DNA of 64,000 bases from Pseudaeromonas sp041441555 (GCA_041441555.1 JASDSW010000007.1:50312-114311); one strand, 5' to 3'. Numbered from the stretch's first letter, positions 28,416 through 37,968 are shown. Program-made: numbers and translations. The notes: generated by a model not told the origin, from the sequence alone.

Positions 28416-29682
28416 GCCCCCGCCGCGGATCCGGGCTCTTGCCGACGAACTGTTTGATGCTGCGCTTCTGAGCCGTGCGACGATTGGCCTGTTTATCCCG
28501 GGGCGGACGCTTGGCCTCCCCCTCGGCCGCAGGCCGATCCGTCAGCGGGAAGTCCGGGTGCTGCCGCAGCAACAAGGTAGTTCCCATCAGAGCCTCGATG
28601 TTGGCCAGAGCCGGCCGATCGCCATGGCAAATCAGCGAGATCGCAAGCCCTGTACGCCCGGCACGGGCGGTCCGGCCAATCCGGTGCACATAGACGGCCG
28701 CCATCTCGGGCAGTTCGAAGTTGATGACCAACGGCAGCGCCTCGATATCCAGACCGCGCGCCGCCAGATCGGTGGCGACCAGCAGTTGCAGCTCGCCGCT
28801 CTGCAGACGCGCCAGAGCGGCACTGCGCTCCTCTTGCAGCTTGCCGCTGTGCAACGCCGCCGCGGCCCATCCCTGCTTCTGCAGCCGTTTAACCAGGCTG
28901 TCGGCCGTATCGCGCCGATTGACGAACACCAGAGCCCTCGGCTCCGGCTGTTCACGCAACAACTGCAGCAACAGCATCGCCTTGCTGCCCTTGTTGACGA
29001 GGTAGCCCAGGCTCTGCCGCACCCCGCTCTCGACGGCTGGCCGCAGCGAGATAGCCTGTGGTGCCTGCAACAAGGAGTCGGCCAGCACCTGCACCTCAGG
29101 AGCGAAGGTGGCCGAAAACAGCAGAGTCTGAGCGCGCGCCGGCAACTGGCTCAAGATGGCATCGAGTTCGCGCCGGAACCCCATCTCCAGCAGACGATCA
29201 GCTTCATCCAGTACCAGCTGCCGCACCCGATCCAGTCGCACCGCCGACTGGCGCAGCAGCTCCAGCAGACGACCCGGCGTGGCGATCAGCAGCTCGCATC
29301 CGGCAGCCAGGGCGGCAATCTGCTCATCCAGCGCTTCACCACCCTGCACCAGACACACCTTCGGCGCCGATACCGCCTCAGCCACCAAGGTCTGCGCCAC
29401 CTGACCGACCTGAGCCGCCAGCTCACGGGTCGGCACCACGATCAACGCGAGCGGTGCTGGCACCTCGGTCGAGTGTCCAGCCGGCCACGGCAGTAGGTGC
29501 AACAGCGGAAGCAGAAAACTGGCAGTCTTACCGCTCCCGGTCGGGGCACAGATCTGCAGATCGGTCCCCGCCAACGCAGCCGGGATCACTCGCTGCTGCA
29601 CCTCGGTCGGCGACTGAAAACCCATCCGGTGCAAGGCCTCTACCAGCTCGCCTCGCAGCGCCAACTCATCAAAACTGCTCAT
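28396..29682 (-). CDS. DEAD-box RNA helicase (RhlE-like)
   Basis: This ATP-dependent RNA helicase is of the RhlE/SrmB type, acting in ribosome assembly or RNA turnover. The 428-residue product has the Q motif near its start, Walker A (APTGSGKT), PTREL, the DEAD box (LDEADRLLEMGF), SAT (FSATF), and C-terminal motifs ARGLDIE and HRIGRTARAG. A basic tail of about 50 residues follows and probably binds RNA. It is one of two DEAD-box genes here, the other being rhlB. The exact subfamily is uncertain, so no symbol is given. Confidence 0.9.
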   Translation of the reverse strand: MSSFDELALRGELVEALHRMGFQSPTEVQQRVIPAALAGTDLQICAPTGSGKTASFLLPLLHLLPWPAGHSTEVPAPLALIVVPTRELAAQVGQVAQTLVAEAVSAPKVCLVQGGEALDEQIAALAAGCELLIATPGRLLELLRQSAVRLDRVRQLVLDEADRLLEMGFRRELDAILSQLPARAQTLLFSATFAPEVQVLADSLLQAPQAISLRPAVESGVRQSLGYLVNKGSKAMLLLQLLREQPEPRALVFVNRRDTADSLVKRLQKQGWAAAALHSGKLQEERSAALARLQSGELQLLVATDLAARGLDIEALPLVINFELPEMAAVYVHRIGRTARAGRTGLAISLICHGDRPALANIEALMGTTLLLRQHPDFPLTDRPAAEGEAKRPPRDKQANRRTAQKRSIKQFVGKSPDPRRGRERSKP

Positions 29683-29731
29683 GTTCGCTTCCTGGGCCCG
29701 CCTTGGCTGACCGCTCTTCCATCACACCATG

Positions 29732-29752
29732 AAAAAGGGGCCTCACGGCCCC
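29732..29752 (-). terminator. Terminator of galE
   Basis: A GGGGCC/GGCCCC stem (29737-29742 with 29747-29752) with a four-base loop is followed on the minus strand by five T residues. Confidence 0.8.
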
Positions 29753-29787
29753 GACCTAAAATTCCAGCACGCTGGCACTGAACCAGT

Positions 29788-30810
29788 TTATGCCTGGCCG
29801 CCGTGATAACCGTCTGGATTTTGCGACTGCCAGCGCCAGCTGTCGCGCATCATACAGGCCAGATCCCGCTCGGCACGCCAGCCCAACTCGGTCTCCGCCG
29901 TGGTTGGGTCGGCCCAACACTCGGCAATATCACCCGGTCGACGCGGTGCCACCTGATAGGGGATGATCTTGCCGGAAGCGGCCTCGAAGGCGCGCACCAT
30001 GTCCAGCACCGAATAACCCTTGCCGGTCCCCAGGTTGTAGGTAAAGACCCCGCGCGCCGCGGCGATGCGTTGCAGCGCCTTCAGATGACCCAGCGAGAGA
30101 TCGACCACGTGGATATAATCGCGCACTCCGGTGCCATCGGGCGTCGGATAATCATCGCCAAACACCGACAGACGCGGCAGGCGGCCGACCGCTACCTGGC
30201 TGATGAAGGGCAATAGATTGTTAGGGATGCCGTTCGGATCTTCACCAATCAGCCCTGACTCGTGCGCACCCACTGGGTTGAAGTAGCGCAGCAGCACCAC
30301 GGCCCAGCGCGGATCCGCCTTGGCGATATCGCGCAGCATCTCTTCGACCATCAACTTGGAGCGGCCGTAGGGGTTGGTCGCCGAAAGCGGGAACTCCTCG
30401 CGGATCGGCACGGCATGGGGATCCCCGTAGACGGTGGCCGACGAGCTGAAGACCAGATTGAAGACGCCAGCCTTGGCCATCTCTTCACACAGGGTCAGGG
30501 TTGCGGCGATGTTGTTCTGGTAGTAGGTGAGCGGAATACGACAGGACTCCCCCACCGCCTTCAGACCGGCAAAGTGGATGACCGACTCAATCTGGTGCTT
30601 GGCAAACACGGCGGCCAACGCCGCACCATCCCGCACATCCAGCTGATAAAAGGTGGGGGTGCGTCCCGCGATGGTGGCAATGCGCTCCAACACGATCGGA
30701 TGGGAGTTGCAGAAGTTATCCACCACCACCACATCCTGGCCTGCCTGCAGCAGCGCGACCACGGTATGACTACCGATATACCCTGCACCACCTGTGACCA
30801 ATACCGTCAT
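29788..30810 (-). CDS. galE: UDP-glucose 4-epimerase
   Basis: GalE interconverts UDP-glucose and UDP-galactose for galactose use and for surface polysaccharide synthesis. The 340-residue Rossmann-fold protein has the NAD-binding TGGAGYIGSHT at the N-terminus and the YxxxK catalytic pair (NPYGRSKLMVEEML). The ATG at 30810 has GGGAG seven bases upstream; an in-frame ATG seven codons earlier directly follows a GC-rich palindrome and is less likely. There is no galK or galT nearby, so a role in envelope sugars is possible. Confidence 0.96.
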   Translation of the reverse strand: MTVLVTGGAGYIGSHTVVALLQAGQDVVVVDNFCNSHPIVLERIATIAGRTPTFYQLDVRDGAALAAVFAKHQIESVIHFAGLKAVGESCRIPLTYYQNNIAATLTLCEEMAKAGVFNLVFSSSATVYGDPHAVPIREEFPLSATNPYGRSKLMVEEMLRDIAKADPRWAVVLLRYFNPVGAHESGLIGEDPNGIPNNLLPFISQVAVGRLPRLSVFGDDYPTPDGTGVRDYIHVVDLSLGHLKALQRIAAARGVFTYNLGTGKGYSVLDMVRAFEAASGKIIPYQVAPRRPGDIAECWADPTTAETELGWRAERDLACMMRDSWRWQSQNPDGYHGGQA

Positions 30811-30831
30811 ATCCAGACTCCCGTCAGTCAT

Positions 30832-30845
30832 AGCCCCGCGGGGCT
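30832..30845. promoter_or_regulatory. Perfect 14-bp palindrome upstream of galE
   Basis: The sequence AGCCCCGCGGGGCT is perfectly self-complementary, with no spacer, and lies 22 bases before the galE start. It has no T-tract. It could be an operator or a leader stem. The intervening 30846-30913 is AT-rich and likely holds the galE promoter. Confidence 0.3.
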
Positions 30846-30913
30846 TGCTTCAACTTTTATTTATAATCAGTCGATGAGAACAAGAGAGGCCGACCGCCGA
30901 CGACAGCACCGAC

Positions 30914-32404
30914 TCAGCTCTCCAGCACGCGTGTCGGCCAGCCCATCAGCGTCTGTCGCTTGGCTTCATCTTGCAGCTCGGAGGCGCGCAGGTAGTGTAC
31001 CTGTTGCCAGCCCTTCGGCAGCCAGATGGTCAAGGCCTCCTCTTGGGCTTCCAAGCGAAAATCGGGGACAGTCCCCTCGGTGCGGCGCATGCACAGGATG
31101 ATCGCTAGGCGCAGGATACGCGCCAGGTGGCAGGCCTGATTCATCGAGACCGCATTTTGCCGCTCCAGGGCATCGAGCTTGAAGTCGTCGCGCTGATTCA
31201 ACAGCAGGGCCGACAGCAGTTGCTTCTGAGCCGGCGTGAATCCCGGCATGTCGATGTTGTCGATGATGTAGGCGGCATGCTGCGGCGCCTTCTTGTACTC
31301 GATGCAGAGACCGAGCTCATAGAGCATGGCGGCCCAGCGCAGCATGGGTCGACCATACTGCTCGCTCAGATGCCAAGGCTCCTTGAGCTGCAGAAAACCG
31401 GTCAGACAGGCGTTGCGGACCCGCTCCGCCTGCTCGCGATCCAGCTGATAGCGGGTGATCAGGCTCTCGGCGGTCCGCTCGCGCGCATCGCAATCCCGCT
31501 TGCGCCCCACCATCCCATAGATGAGCCCCTCGCGCAGCGCACCGCCCGCCAGGGTCATGTTGTCGATCCGCAGCTCTTCGAAGATGGCGATGAGGATCGC
31601 CAGACCGGAAGGAAACACCGTCAGCCGTTCGGGCGCCAAGCCCTGCAACGCCAGTTGGTCAATGCGGCCGCATTCGATGGCCTGGGCCTTCAGCTCGTTG
31701 AGTTTGCTCAGGGTCACCCGTTCACTGCGACCCTGGGCAATCATGATCTCCTGCAGCGCCTGCACGGTGCCCGAGGCGCCGACGCAGGTGATCCACCCCA
31801 GATCCAGATAACCCTGTTGGACCTGCGCCAGCACCTCTTTGGCACCATGAATGGCCGCCGTGAAGTTACTTTCGCTCAGTAGGCCATCACTGAAGTAACG
31901 CTTGAGCCAGGTGACACAGCCCATATGCAGGCTGTTCAACAGCTTGGCATCGTTCTGCTCGCCGATCACCAACTCGGTACTGGCGCCGCCGATGTCGATG
32001 ACCAGCCGCTTCCCTTCGCCACTCGAGGTCCAGGAGACCCCCTGGTAGATGGTTCTGGCTTCATCCTCGCCGGTGATCACCTCGATATGATGACCCAGGA
32101 TCCGCTCGGCTTCGGTGAGAAAGGTATCGACGTTGGCCGCCAGACGCAGCGTGGCAGTCCCCACGATGCGGGTATTCTCTTTCGGCACATCTTGCAGTTG
32201 TTCGGCGAACAGGCGCAGACAGTCCCAGCCACGTTCCATCGCCTCACGGCTCAGTCGGCTATCGGCATCCAGCCCGGCGGCCAGGCGCACCTTGCGCTTG
32301 ACCTTGGCGACGGTGCGGATGGCACCAGCCACCTCCCGCACCACCAGCATGTGAAAGCTGTTGGAGCCTAAATCGATGGCGGCATAGAGAGGCGACTGGT
32401 TCAC
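30914..32404 (-). CDS. gppA: Guanosine-5'-triphosphate,3'-diphosphate pyrophosphatase
   Basis: GppA hydrolyses pppGpp to ppGpp in the stringent response and belongs to the exopolyphosphatase/GppA family of the actin-like ATPase fold. The 496-residue product matches E. coli GppA closely: AIDLGSNSFHMLVVREVAG, the phosphate loop VIDIGGASTELV, GASGTVQALQEIM and APQHAAYIIDNIDMPGFTPAQK. The reading starts at GTG, with CAGGA upstream. It lies 14 bases after rhlB on the same strand, the same order as in E. coli. Confidence 0.95.
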   Translation of the reverse strand: MNQSPLYAAIDLGSNSFHMLVVREVAGAIRTVAKVKRKVRLAAGLDADSRLSREAMERGWDCLRLFAEQLQDVPKENTRIVGTATLRLAANVDTFLTEAERILGHHIEVITGEDEARTIYQGVSWTSSGEGKRLVIDIGGASTELVIGEQNDAKLLNSLHMGCVTWLKRYFSDGLLSESNFTAAIHGAKEVLAQVQQGYLDLGWITCVGASGTVQALQEIMIAQGRSERVTLSKLNELKAQAIECGRIDQLALQGLAPERLTVFPSGLAILIAIFEELRIDNMTLAGGALREGLIYGMVGRKRDCDARERTAESLITRYQLDREQAERVRNACLTGFLQLKEPWHLSEQYGRPMLRWAAMLYELGLCIEYKKAPQHAAYIIDNIDMPGFTPAQKQLLSALLLNQRDDFKLDALERQNAVSMNQACHLARILRLAIILCMRRTEGTVPDFRLEAQEEALTIWLPKGWQQVHYLRASELQDEAKRQTLMGWPTRVLES

Positions 32405-32418
32405 GGTTTGACATCCTG

Positions 32419-33699
32419 TCAGGGTTTACGAGGACCACGGCGACGACCAGCACCCGGCTGGCGATCGCGCACATTGCGGTTAACTCCAGCCCGGTGACGG
32501 TGAATACGCTTCGGTGCCACCACATCCTGCAGCAGCGCCTGACGGTCGTATTTGCTGACCGGGATCGGGTGGTGAATGTACTCTTCGATGGCCGGCAGAT
32601 TGAAGGCGTAATCCTCGCAGGCAAAGCTGATCGAGTGTCCGCTCTTGCCCGCGCGGCCGGTCCGGCCGATACGGTGGACATAGTCTTCACAATCATCGGG
32701 CAGATCGTAGTTGAAGACGTGAGTCACATCGGGAATATGCAGCCCGCGAGCGGCGACATCGGTCGCCACCAGGATATCCAACGTGCCCTTGGTGAAATCC
32801 TCGAGGATCTTCATCCGCTTCTTTTGCGGCACATCGCCGGTCAGCAGGCCAACGCGGTGACCATCGGCTTCCAGCCAGGCGTGCACGTCTTCGCAGATAT
32901 GCTTGGTATTGGCAAAGACGATGGCCTTGTCCGGCCACTCCTCTTCGATCAACGTCAAGAGCAGCAGCATCTTGTCATCGTTGGAGGGGTAGAACAGTTC
33001 CTCCTTGATGCGTTGGCCCGTCATCTGCTCCGGCTCGACCTGCACATGCTCCGGCTGAGTCATGTGCTCATAGGCCAGCTCCTGCACTCGCAGTGACAGG
33101 GTGGCGGAGAAGAGCATGTTCAGACGTTGCGCAGGTGGCGGCATGCGGCGGAACAGCATGCGGATATCCTTGATGAACCCCAGATCGAACATGCGATCGG
33201 CTTCATCCAGCACGACAGCCTGGATCCGGGAGAGGTCAATGATCCCCTGCTTCATGTAGTCGATGATGCGACCCGTGGTGCCGATCAGGATGTCGACCCC
33301 CTGCTCCAGCACCGCCAGCTGTTTGTCGTAACCATCGCCGCCGTAGGCCAGCCCCAGCTTGAAACCGGTGGTTTCAGACATGGGCACCGCATCGTTATAG
33401 ATCTGCACCGCCAGTTCTCGAGTCGGGGCCATGATCAACACGCGGGGCTGATTGGTTTTCCGGTCATCGGCGGCCGGGTGCGTCAGCAGATGGTTGAAGA
33501 TCCCGGCCAGGAAGGCGATGGTTTTGCCGGTCCCGGTTTGGGCCTGACCCGCAATATCTTTGCCGGCGATGAGGATGGGAAGAGACAACGCCTGGATCGG
33601 CGTGCAATAGTGAAATCCCTTGGCTTCCAGACCGGCGAGAACCTGTGGTTCCAGCCCCATCTGGGCGAATTTCTGTTCAGTTAAGTGTGTTTTGCTCAT
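32419..33699 (-). CDS. rhlB: ATP-dependent RNA helicase RhlB
   Basis: RhlB unwinds structured RNA for the RNA degradosome. The 426-residue product begins MSKTHLTEQKF as in E. coli and has Walker A (AQTGTGKT), the DEAD box (VVLDEADRMFDLGF), SAT and the HRIGRTGRAG motif. A basic, arginine-rich tail follows. Upstream in-frame codons extend 10 residues but lack family resemblance. It heads the rhlB-gppA operon and diverges from trxA, a conserved arrangement. Confidence 0.96.
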   Translation of the reverse strand: MSKTHLTEQKFAQMGLEPQVLAGLEAKGFHYCTPIQALSLPILIAGKDIAGQAQTGTGKTIAFLAGIFNHLLTHPAADDRKTNQPRVLIMAPTRELAVQIYNDAVPMSETTGFKLGLAYGGDGYDKQLAVLEQGVDILIGTTGRIIDYMKQGIIDLSRIQAVVLDEADRMFDLGFIKDIRMLFRRMPPPAQRLNMLFSATLSLRVQELAYEHMTQPEHVQVEPEQMTGQRIKEELFYPSNDDKMLLLLTLIEEEWPDKAIVFANTKHICEDVHAWLEADGHRVGLLTGDVPQKKRMKILEDFTKGTLDILVATDVAARGLHIPDVTHVFNYDLPDDCEDYVHRIGRTGRAGKSGHSISFACEDYAFNLPAIEEYIHHPIPVSKYDRQALLQDVVAPKRIHRHRAGVNRNVRDRQPGAGRRRGPRKP

Positions 33700-33747
33700 G
33701 GCCGACAGGTTATCAGGTTGGACTTGCAATAATAAACAGGATCATTT

Positions 33748-33766
33748 CAAATAGGGCAACTATTTG
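33748..33766. promoter_or_regulatory. Inverted repeat in the rhlB/trxA divergent promoter region
   Basis: Perfect 7-bp arms CAAATAG and CTATTTG flank GGCAA. Downstream a weak trxA promoter may be TTGCCT (33764-33769) with TATATT (33789-33794), spacer 19. The repeat could be an operator for either gene. Confidence 0.35.
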
Positions 33767-33830
33767 CCTTTTATTTACATCTATTGGCTATATTTTCCAA
33801 CAGAATCTCAACAACAGACTGGAGTGGTAG

Positions 33831-34157
33831 ATGAGTGACAAGATTGTTCAACTGACCGATGCCAGCTTCGAAGCAGACGTGATCAAGGCTCAGGGCCCGG
33901 TACTGGTCGACTTCTGGGCTGAGTGGTGTGGTCCATGCAAGATGATTGCCCCCATCCTGAATGAAGTGGCCGACGAATACGCGGGCAAGCTGACGGTTGC
34001 CAAGCTCAATATCGACCAAAACTCCGAGACTGCTCCTCGTTACGGCATCCGCGGCATCCCGACTCTGCTGCTGTTCAAGAACGGCGCCGTGGCTGCCACC
34101 AAAGTTGGCGCGCTCTCCAAGACTCAATTGAAAGAGTTCCTGGACGCCAACATCTGA
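33831..34157 (+). CDS. trxA: Thioredoxin 1
   Basis: Thioredoxin is the general cytoplasmic disulphide reductant. The 108-residue product has the active site WCGPC with C33 and C36, the cis-proline segment GIRGIPTLLLF, and full family length. TGGAGTGG precedes the ATG as ribosome binding site. A strong terminator follows, then rho, the same order as in E. coli. Confidence 0.98.
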   Translation: MSDKIVQLTDASFEADVIKAQGPVLVDFWAEWCGPCKMIAPILNEVADEYAGKLTVAKLNIDQNSETAPRYGIRGIPTLLLFKNGAVAATKVGALSKTQLKEFLDANI

Positions 34158-34163
34158 TGGATT

Positions 34164-34193
34164 CAGAGCGCCCCTCGGGCGCTCTGGGTTTTT
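34164..34193 (+). terminator. Terminator of trxA
   Basis: A 10-bp perfect stem (34164-34173 with 34177-34186) with a CTC loop is followed by GG and five T residues. The 156 bases from here to rho form the rho leader, with no clear leader ORF. Confidence 0.85.
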
Positions 34194-34349
34194 CTCCTGG
34201 GGAATAGACGCCCCGGTGATTTGGTGCTAACTTATACAGCGACCTAGTCACCCACTTGCGCTGATCTGCGCTCTCTCCTATCGAAAGCAGCCTCAACCCA
34301 GCGACCGTCCACAACCGCATCATTTCCTTGTTGATATCCATTCATCGCC

Positions 34350-35615
34350 ATGAATCTGACTGAATTAAAGAACACCCCCGTCTCCGAGCTGGTAAAGCTT
34401 GGTGAATCCATGGGCCTGGAAAACTTGGCTCGTTTGCACAAGAAAGACATCATTTTCGCCATCCTGAAGGCACACGCCAAGAGTGGTGAGGATATCTTCG
34501 GCGATGGTGTGCTGGAAATCCTGCAAGACGGTTTCGGCTTCCTGCGTAGTGCGGACAGCTCCTATCTGGCCGGCCCGGACGATATCTACGTCTCTCCGAG
34601 CCAGGTGCGCCGCTTCAACCTGCGCACCGGCGATACCATCTCCGGCAAGATCCGGCCGCCGAAAGAAGGCGAGCGCTACTTCGCGCTGTTGAAAGTCGAT
34701 ACCGTCAACTACGACCGTCCGGAAAATGCGCGCAACAAGATCCTGTTCGAAAACCTGACGCCACTGCACCCGACCAAGCGTCTGCGTCTGGAGCGCGGCA
34801 ACGGCTCGACGGAAGACATCACCGCTCGTGTACTGGATCTGGCCTCCCCCATCGGCAAGGGCCAGCGTGGCCTCATCGTCGCACCGCCGAAGGCCGGTAA
34901 GACGATTCTGCTGCAGAACATCGCCCAGAGCATCACCAGCAACCACCCCGAGTGTGAACTGATCGTGTTGCTGATCGATGAGCGTCCAGAAGAAGTGACG
35001 GAAATGCAGCGCATGGTGAAGGGCGAAGTCGTCGCCTCCACCTTCGATGAACCGGCCACCCGTCACGTGCAAGTCGCTGAAATGGTCATCGAAAAGGCCA
35101 AGCGTCTGGTCGAACACAAGAAGGATGTGGTGATCCTGCTCGACTCCATCACTCGTCTGGCCCGAGCCTACAACACCGTCATCCCCTCCTCCGGCAAGGT
35201 ACTGACCGGTGGTGTGGACGCCAACGCCCTGCATCGTCCCAAGCGCTTCTTCGGCGCCGCGCGTAACGTGGAAGAGGGTGGCTCGCTGACCATCATCGCC
35301 ACCGCGCTGGTCGATACCGGCTCCAAGATGGACGAAGTGATCTACGAAGAGTTCAAGGGGACCGGTAACATGGAACTGCATCTGGCGCGCAAGATCGCCG
35401 AGAAGCGCGTCTACCCGGCTATCGACATCACCCGTTCCGGTACCCGCCGCGAAGAGCTGCTGGCGCCGCAAGACGAGCTGCAGAAGATGTGGATCCTGCG
35501 CAAGATTATCCACCCCATGGGGGAAATCGAGGCGATGGAGTTCCTGATCGACAAGCTGTCGATGACCAAGACCAACGATGAGTTCTTCGATGCCATGAAG
35601 CGCCAGCAGAAGTAA
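34350..35615 (+). CDS. rho: Transcription termination factor Rho
   Basis: Rho is the hexameric RNA-dependent ATPase that ends transcription at rut sites. The 421-residue product begins MNLTELKNTPVSELV as in E. coli (419 residues). It has the RNA-binding cold-shock-like fold (GDGVLEILQDGFGFLR), Walker A (APPKAGKTILLQ), Walker B (VVILLDSITRLARAYN), and the Q/R loops (DANALHRPKRFFGAARN). The long leader may allow autoregulation as in E. coli; I could not define the sites. A strong terminator follows. Confidence 0.98.
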   Translation: MNLTELKNTPVSELVKLGESMGLENLARLHKKDIIFAILKAHAKSGEDIFGDGVLEILQDGFGFLRSADSSYLAGPDDIYVSPSQVRRFNLRTGDTISGKIRPPKEGERYFALLKVDTVNYDRPENARNKILFENLTPLHPTKRLRLERGNGSTEDITARVLDLASPIGKGQRGLIVAPPKAGKTILLQNIAQSITSNHPECELIVLLIDERPEEVTEMQRMVKGEVVASTFDEPATRHVQVAEMVIEKAKRLVEHKKDVVILLDSITRLARAYNTVIPSSGKVLTGGVDANALHRPKRFFGAARNVEEGGSLTIIATALVDTGSKMDEVIYEEFKGTGNMELHLARKIAEKRVYPAIDITRSGTRREELLAPQDELQKMWILRKIIHPMGEIEAMEFLIDKLSMTKTNDEFFDAMKRQQK

Positions 35616-35632
35616 TCGACGGCCAGCGTCAT

Positions 35633-35665
35633 AAAAAATACCGGCTCTGCAGCCGGTATTTTTTT
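35633..35665. terminator. Bidirectional terminator between rho and ddl
   Basis: A 14-bp stem (35633-35646 with 35651-35664) with loop CTGC ends in a T-run on both strands. It serves convergent rho and ddl. Confidence 0.93.
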
Positions 35666-35689
35666 ATCCGCGAAAAACTTCAGGCCTGA

Positions 35690-36685
35690 TTACTGACCGA
35701 CCGCCGCCAGGATCCGTTGATGCAGGAACTGGCCGAAGTCGTGGCCGTGGTGCTGCAGCATCTTGGGGAACATGGAGATCGGCGTCATGCCCGGGAAGGT
35801 ATTGATCTCGTTGAGCAGGATCTCTCCCTCTGCGGTCAGGAAGAAGTCGACTCGCGACAGATCCTTGAGCTTGAGCTGACGGAAGGCCTTCAGCGCCAGA
35901 TGACGAATGGTCTCCACCTGCTCGGCACTCAGATCGGTCACATCCAGCCGGGTGGTGGAGCCGCTGCCGCTGCTGTACTTCTCGTCATAGCTGTAGAAGA
36001 CATCCCCTGGTACACAGATTTCGCCGGGGCGGGTGGCCACCAGCTCATCGCCATATTGGTAGACGGCCACTTCCAGCTCGCGCGGCTTGACCGCCTTTTC
36101 CACCAGCACCTGGGCCGAATAGCCAAAGGCGTCATGAATGGCATCGGACAACTTGGCCAGCTCAGTCACCTTGTAGCAGCCGACGGAAGAGCCCTGGCTC
36201 GCTGCCTTGACGAAGACCGAGCCCCAGCGCCGCATCGCCTGATGGGCCTCGGCGTGGGCCGAGCTGTCATCTTCGGAGAGGAACAGGTAGGGAGTGTTCG
36301 GAATACCCAGAGCCGTCAGCCACAACTTGGTGCTGACCTTGTTGAAGCAGAGCTTGCTCCCCTCGGAACCGCAGCCCAGGTAGGGCAACCCGGCCAGCTC
36401 CAGCAGGGATTGAATGTCGCCGGTCTCCCCCGGGAAACCATGGATGCAAGGCACCACGTAGTCGATGCGCTGTTCACGCGCCCCGACCCGCAACATCTTG
36501 TCGAGGCCCAGAGTGCAGGTTTCACCACTGGTGGTCTGCCAACGATCGGTCAGCAACTCGACCCGAGTCACATCAATGCCGGGCAGTGCCTGCAGCTGTT
36601 GTTGGAGAAAATCGGCACTCAGAAGGGAGATTTTATGCTCGCTGCCGCCACCGCCGCACATCAAGAGAACATGGAGCTTATTCAT
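35690..36685 (-). CDS. ddl: D-alanine--D-alanine ligase
   Basis: Ddl joins two D-alanines with ATP for peptidoglycan precursors. The 331-residue ATP-grasp protein has HGFPGETGDIQSLLELAGLPYLGCG, VKAASQGSSVGCYKV, and the metal-binding end EILLNEINTFPGMT. The ATG at 36685 has an AAGGAA ribosome binding site and starts at the conserved MNKLHVLLMCGGGG; the upstream open frame has no likeness to the family. It stands apart from any mur/fts cluster, so it is the DdlA-like, stand-alone copy. Confidence 0.94.
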   Translation of the reverse strand: MNKLHVLLMCGGGGSEHKISLLSADFLQQQLQALPGIDVTRVELLTDRWQTTSGETCTLGLDKMLRVGAREQRIDYVVPCIHGFPGETGDIQSLLELAGLPYLGCGSEGSKLCFNKVSTKLWLTALGIPNTPYLFLSEDDSSAHAEAHQAMRRWGSVFVKAASQGSSVGCYKVTELAKLSDAIHDAFGYSAQVLVEKAVKPRELEVAVYQYGDELVATRPGEICVPGDVFYSYDEKYSSGSGSTTRLDVTDLSAEQVETIRHLALKAFRQLKLKDLSRVDFFLTAEGEILLNEINTFPGMTPISMFPKMLQHHGHDFGQFLHQRILAAVGQ

Positions 36686-36940
36686 TGCAGAATTCCTTGC
36701 ATCAATACTCGCCGGCCGCGAGGCGGTCGGTATGACAATCACGCAAGGCAGTCTACCAATGGTGCCGACAGGGGGAAAGGGCTGCGGCATCAAAGGCCCG
36801 GATATCGCCGTCACTTGGCCCCCTCCGCTCTTATCGTGGCCGGAAGGGCGCCTCATGCCGCGGAACTGGGCGGCAAGAATTGCTCCGGCGGGTTGATTTC
36901 CCTATGCTGGCAGTCGATGCCGTTTTGTGAAGGATGTCCG

Positions 36941-37561
36941 ATGCGCCTGCTCTGCCTACTCTGCGCCCTGCTGCTCTGTTCCTGCGTCACCGTGGACTCG
37001 GATGGCCAAAACAAGACACCCAAACTCCAGCCGCAGGGGGAATTTGCCCAACTGCCTCGTTATCCGACCGAGCGAGCCGTCAATGGTCTGCTCAGTGGCG
37101 ATAACCAGATCTTCAAAGAGGTGCTGACCGACCCGAACGCCTACACGCCACCGGTGCTGTTCGCCCTCGCCCACCAGCTCTATCAGCAGGGCGAGATCAC
37201 ACCAGCCCTGTTCTGGTACTACACGGCCCAGTTGCGTGCCCGCTCCGATGCCAACAAGTCGCTGGATCCGACCACCCAGCAGGGCGTCACCGAACTCAGC
37301 GGCCAGTTTGCCCGCGACGTCAATCGCTATGCCCTGGGCCACCTTGATGAGTTGGCCACCACGGTGCAGCACGTGCTGGAGTGGGATCGCCAGACCACTC
37401 GCTACTATGATCCCCGTTGGGTGGCCCTGCATGGCCAGGATGCCTACAGCAAGACCACCATCGCCTTCAAGCCACGGGAAGAGTGGCGGCAGATCGATGA
37501 GCTGACCCGCCAGGGATTTGAGAAAGGATTCCAGCAACTGATGAAAAAAATGCGGGGCTAA
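36941..37561 (+). CDS. Predicted lipoprotein of unknown function
   Basis: I do not recognise the family. The 206-residue product has a lipoprotein signal, with hydrophobic residues 3-13 and a lipobox-like LCSC placing the lipidated cysteine at C15. The mature part is hydrophilic and probably helical (PPVLFALAHQLYQQGEITPALFWYY resembles a Sel1/TPR-like helix pair). An AAGGATG ribosome binding site precedes ATG 36941; the frame is open far upstream only because it is antisense to ddl. It is followed after 14 bases by the YjbR gene and may be co-transcribed with it. Confidence 0.75.
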   Translation: MRLLCLLCALLLCSCVTVDSDGQNKTPKLQPQGEFAQLPRYPTERAVNGLLSGDNQIFKEVLTDPNAYTPPVLFALAHQLYQQGEITPALFWYYTAQLRARSDANKSLDPTTQQGVTELSGQFARDVNRYALGHLDELATTVQHVLEWDRQTTRYYDPRWVALHGQDAYSKTTIAFKPREEWRQIDELTRQGFEKGFQQLMKKMRG

Positions 37562-37575
37562 CCCCGGGAGAACCC

Positions 37576-37944
37576 ATGGATCTACAGCAACTACGCGACT
37601 ATCTGGGCGCCAAACCCGGCGCCCGAGAGGATCTCCCCTTCGGCCCCGAAGTGCTGGTGCTGAAGGTCGCGGGCAAGATGTTCGCCCTCATCGCCTGGCA
37701 AGAGCTGCCGCTCACCATCTCGCTGAAGGCCGAACCCCAGCAAGCCCTGCTCTGGCGCGAACTCTATCCGGCCGTGACGGCGGGTTACCACCTGAACAAG
37801 CAGCACTGGAATACGGTGCGCCTGGATGGCAGCGTACCGGATGACACTCTGCGGCAGATGATCGATGAGTCCTGGTCGCGGGTCGTCGCCGGTTTGAAAA
37901 AGAGTGAACGACTGGCGCTGCTCGGTCCAAACACGCTCGGCTGA
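37576..37944 (+). CDS. MmcQ/YjbR-family protein
   Basis: The 122-residue product is a small single-domain protein of the MmcQ/YjbR family, a double-wing fold sometimes described as DNA-binding but without a proven function. Visible hallmarks are the start LRDYLGAKPGAREDLPFGP, a central KVAGKMFAL strand, the NKQHWNTVRLDG segment and a C-terminal SWSRVVAGLKK helix. It lies 14 bases after the lipoprotein gene. Confidence 0.85.
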   Translation: MDLQQLRDYLGAKPGAREDLPFGPEVLVLKVAGKMFALIAWQELPLTISLKAEPQQALLWRELYPAVTAGYHLNKQHWNTVRLDGSVPDDTLRQMIDESWSRVVAGLKKSERLALLGPNTLG

Positions 37945-37968
37945 CAAGCCAGATGCATCAAAGCCCCC

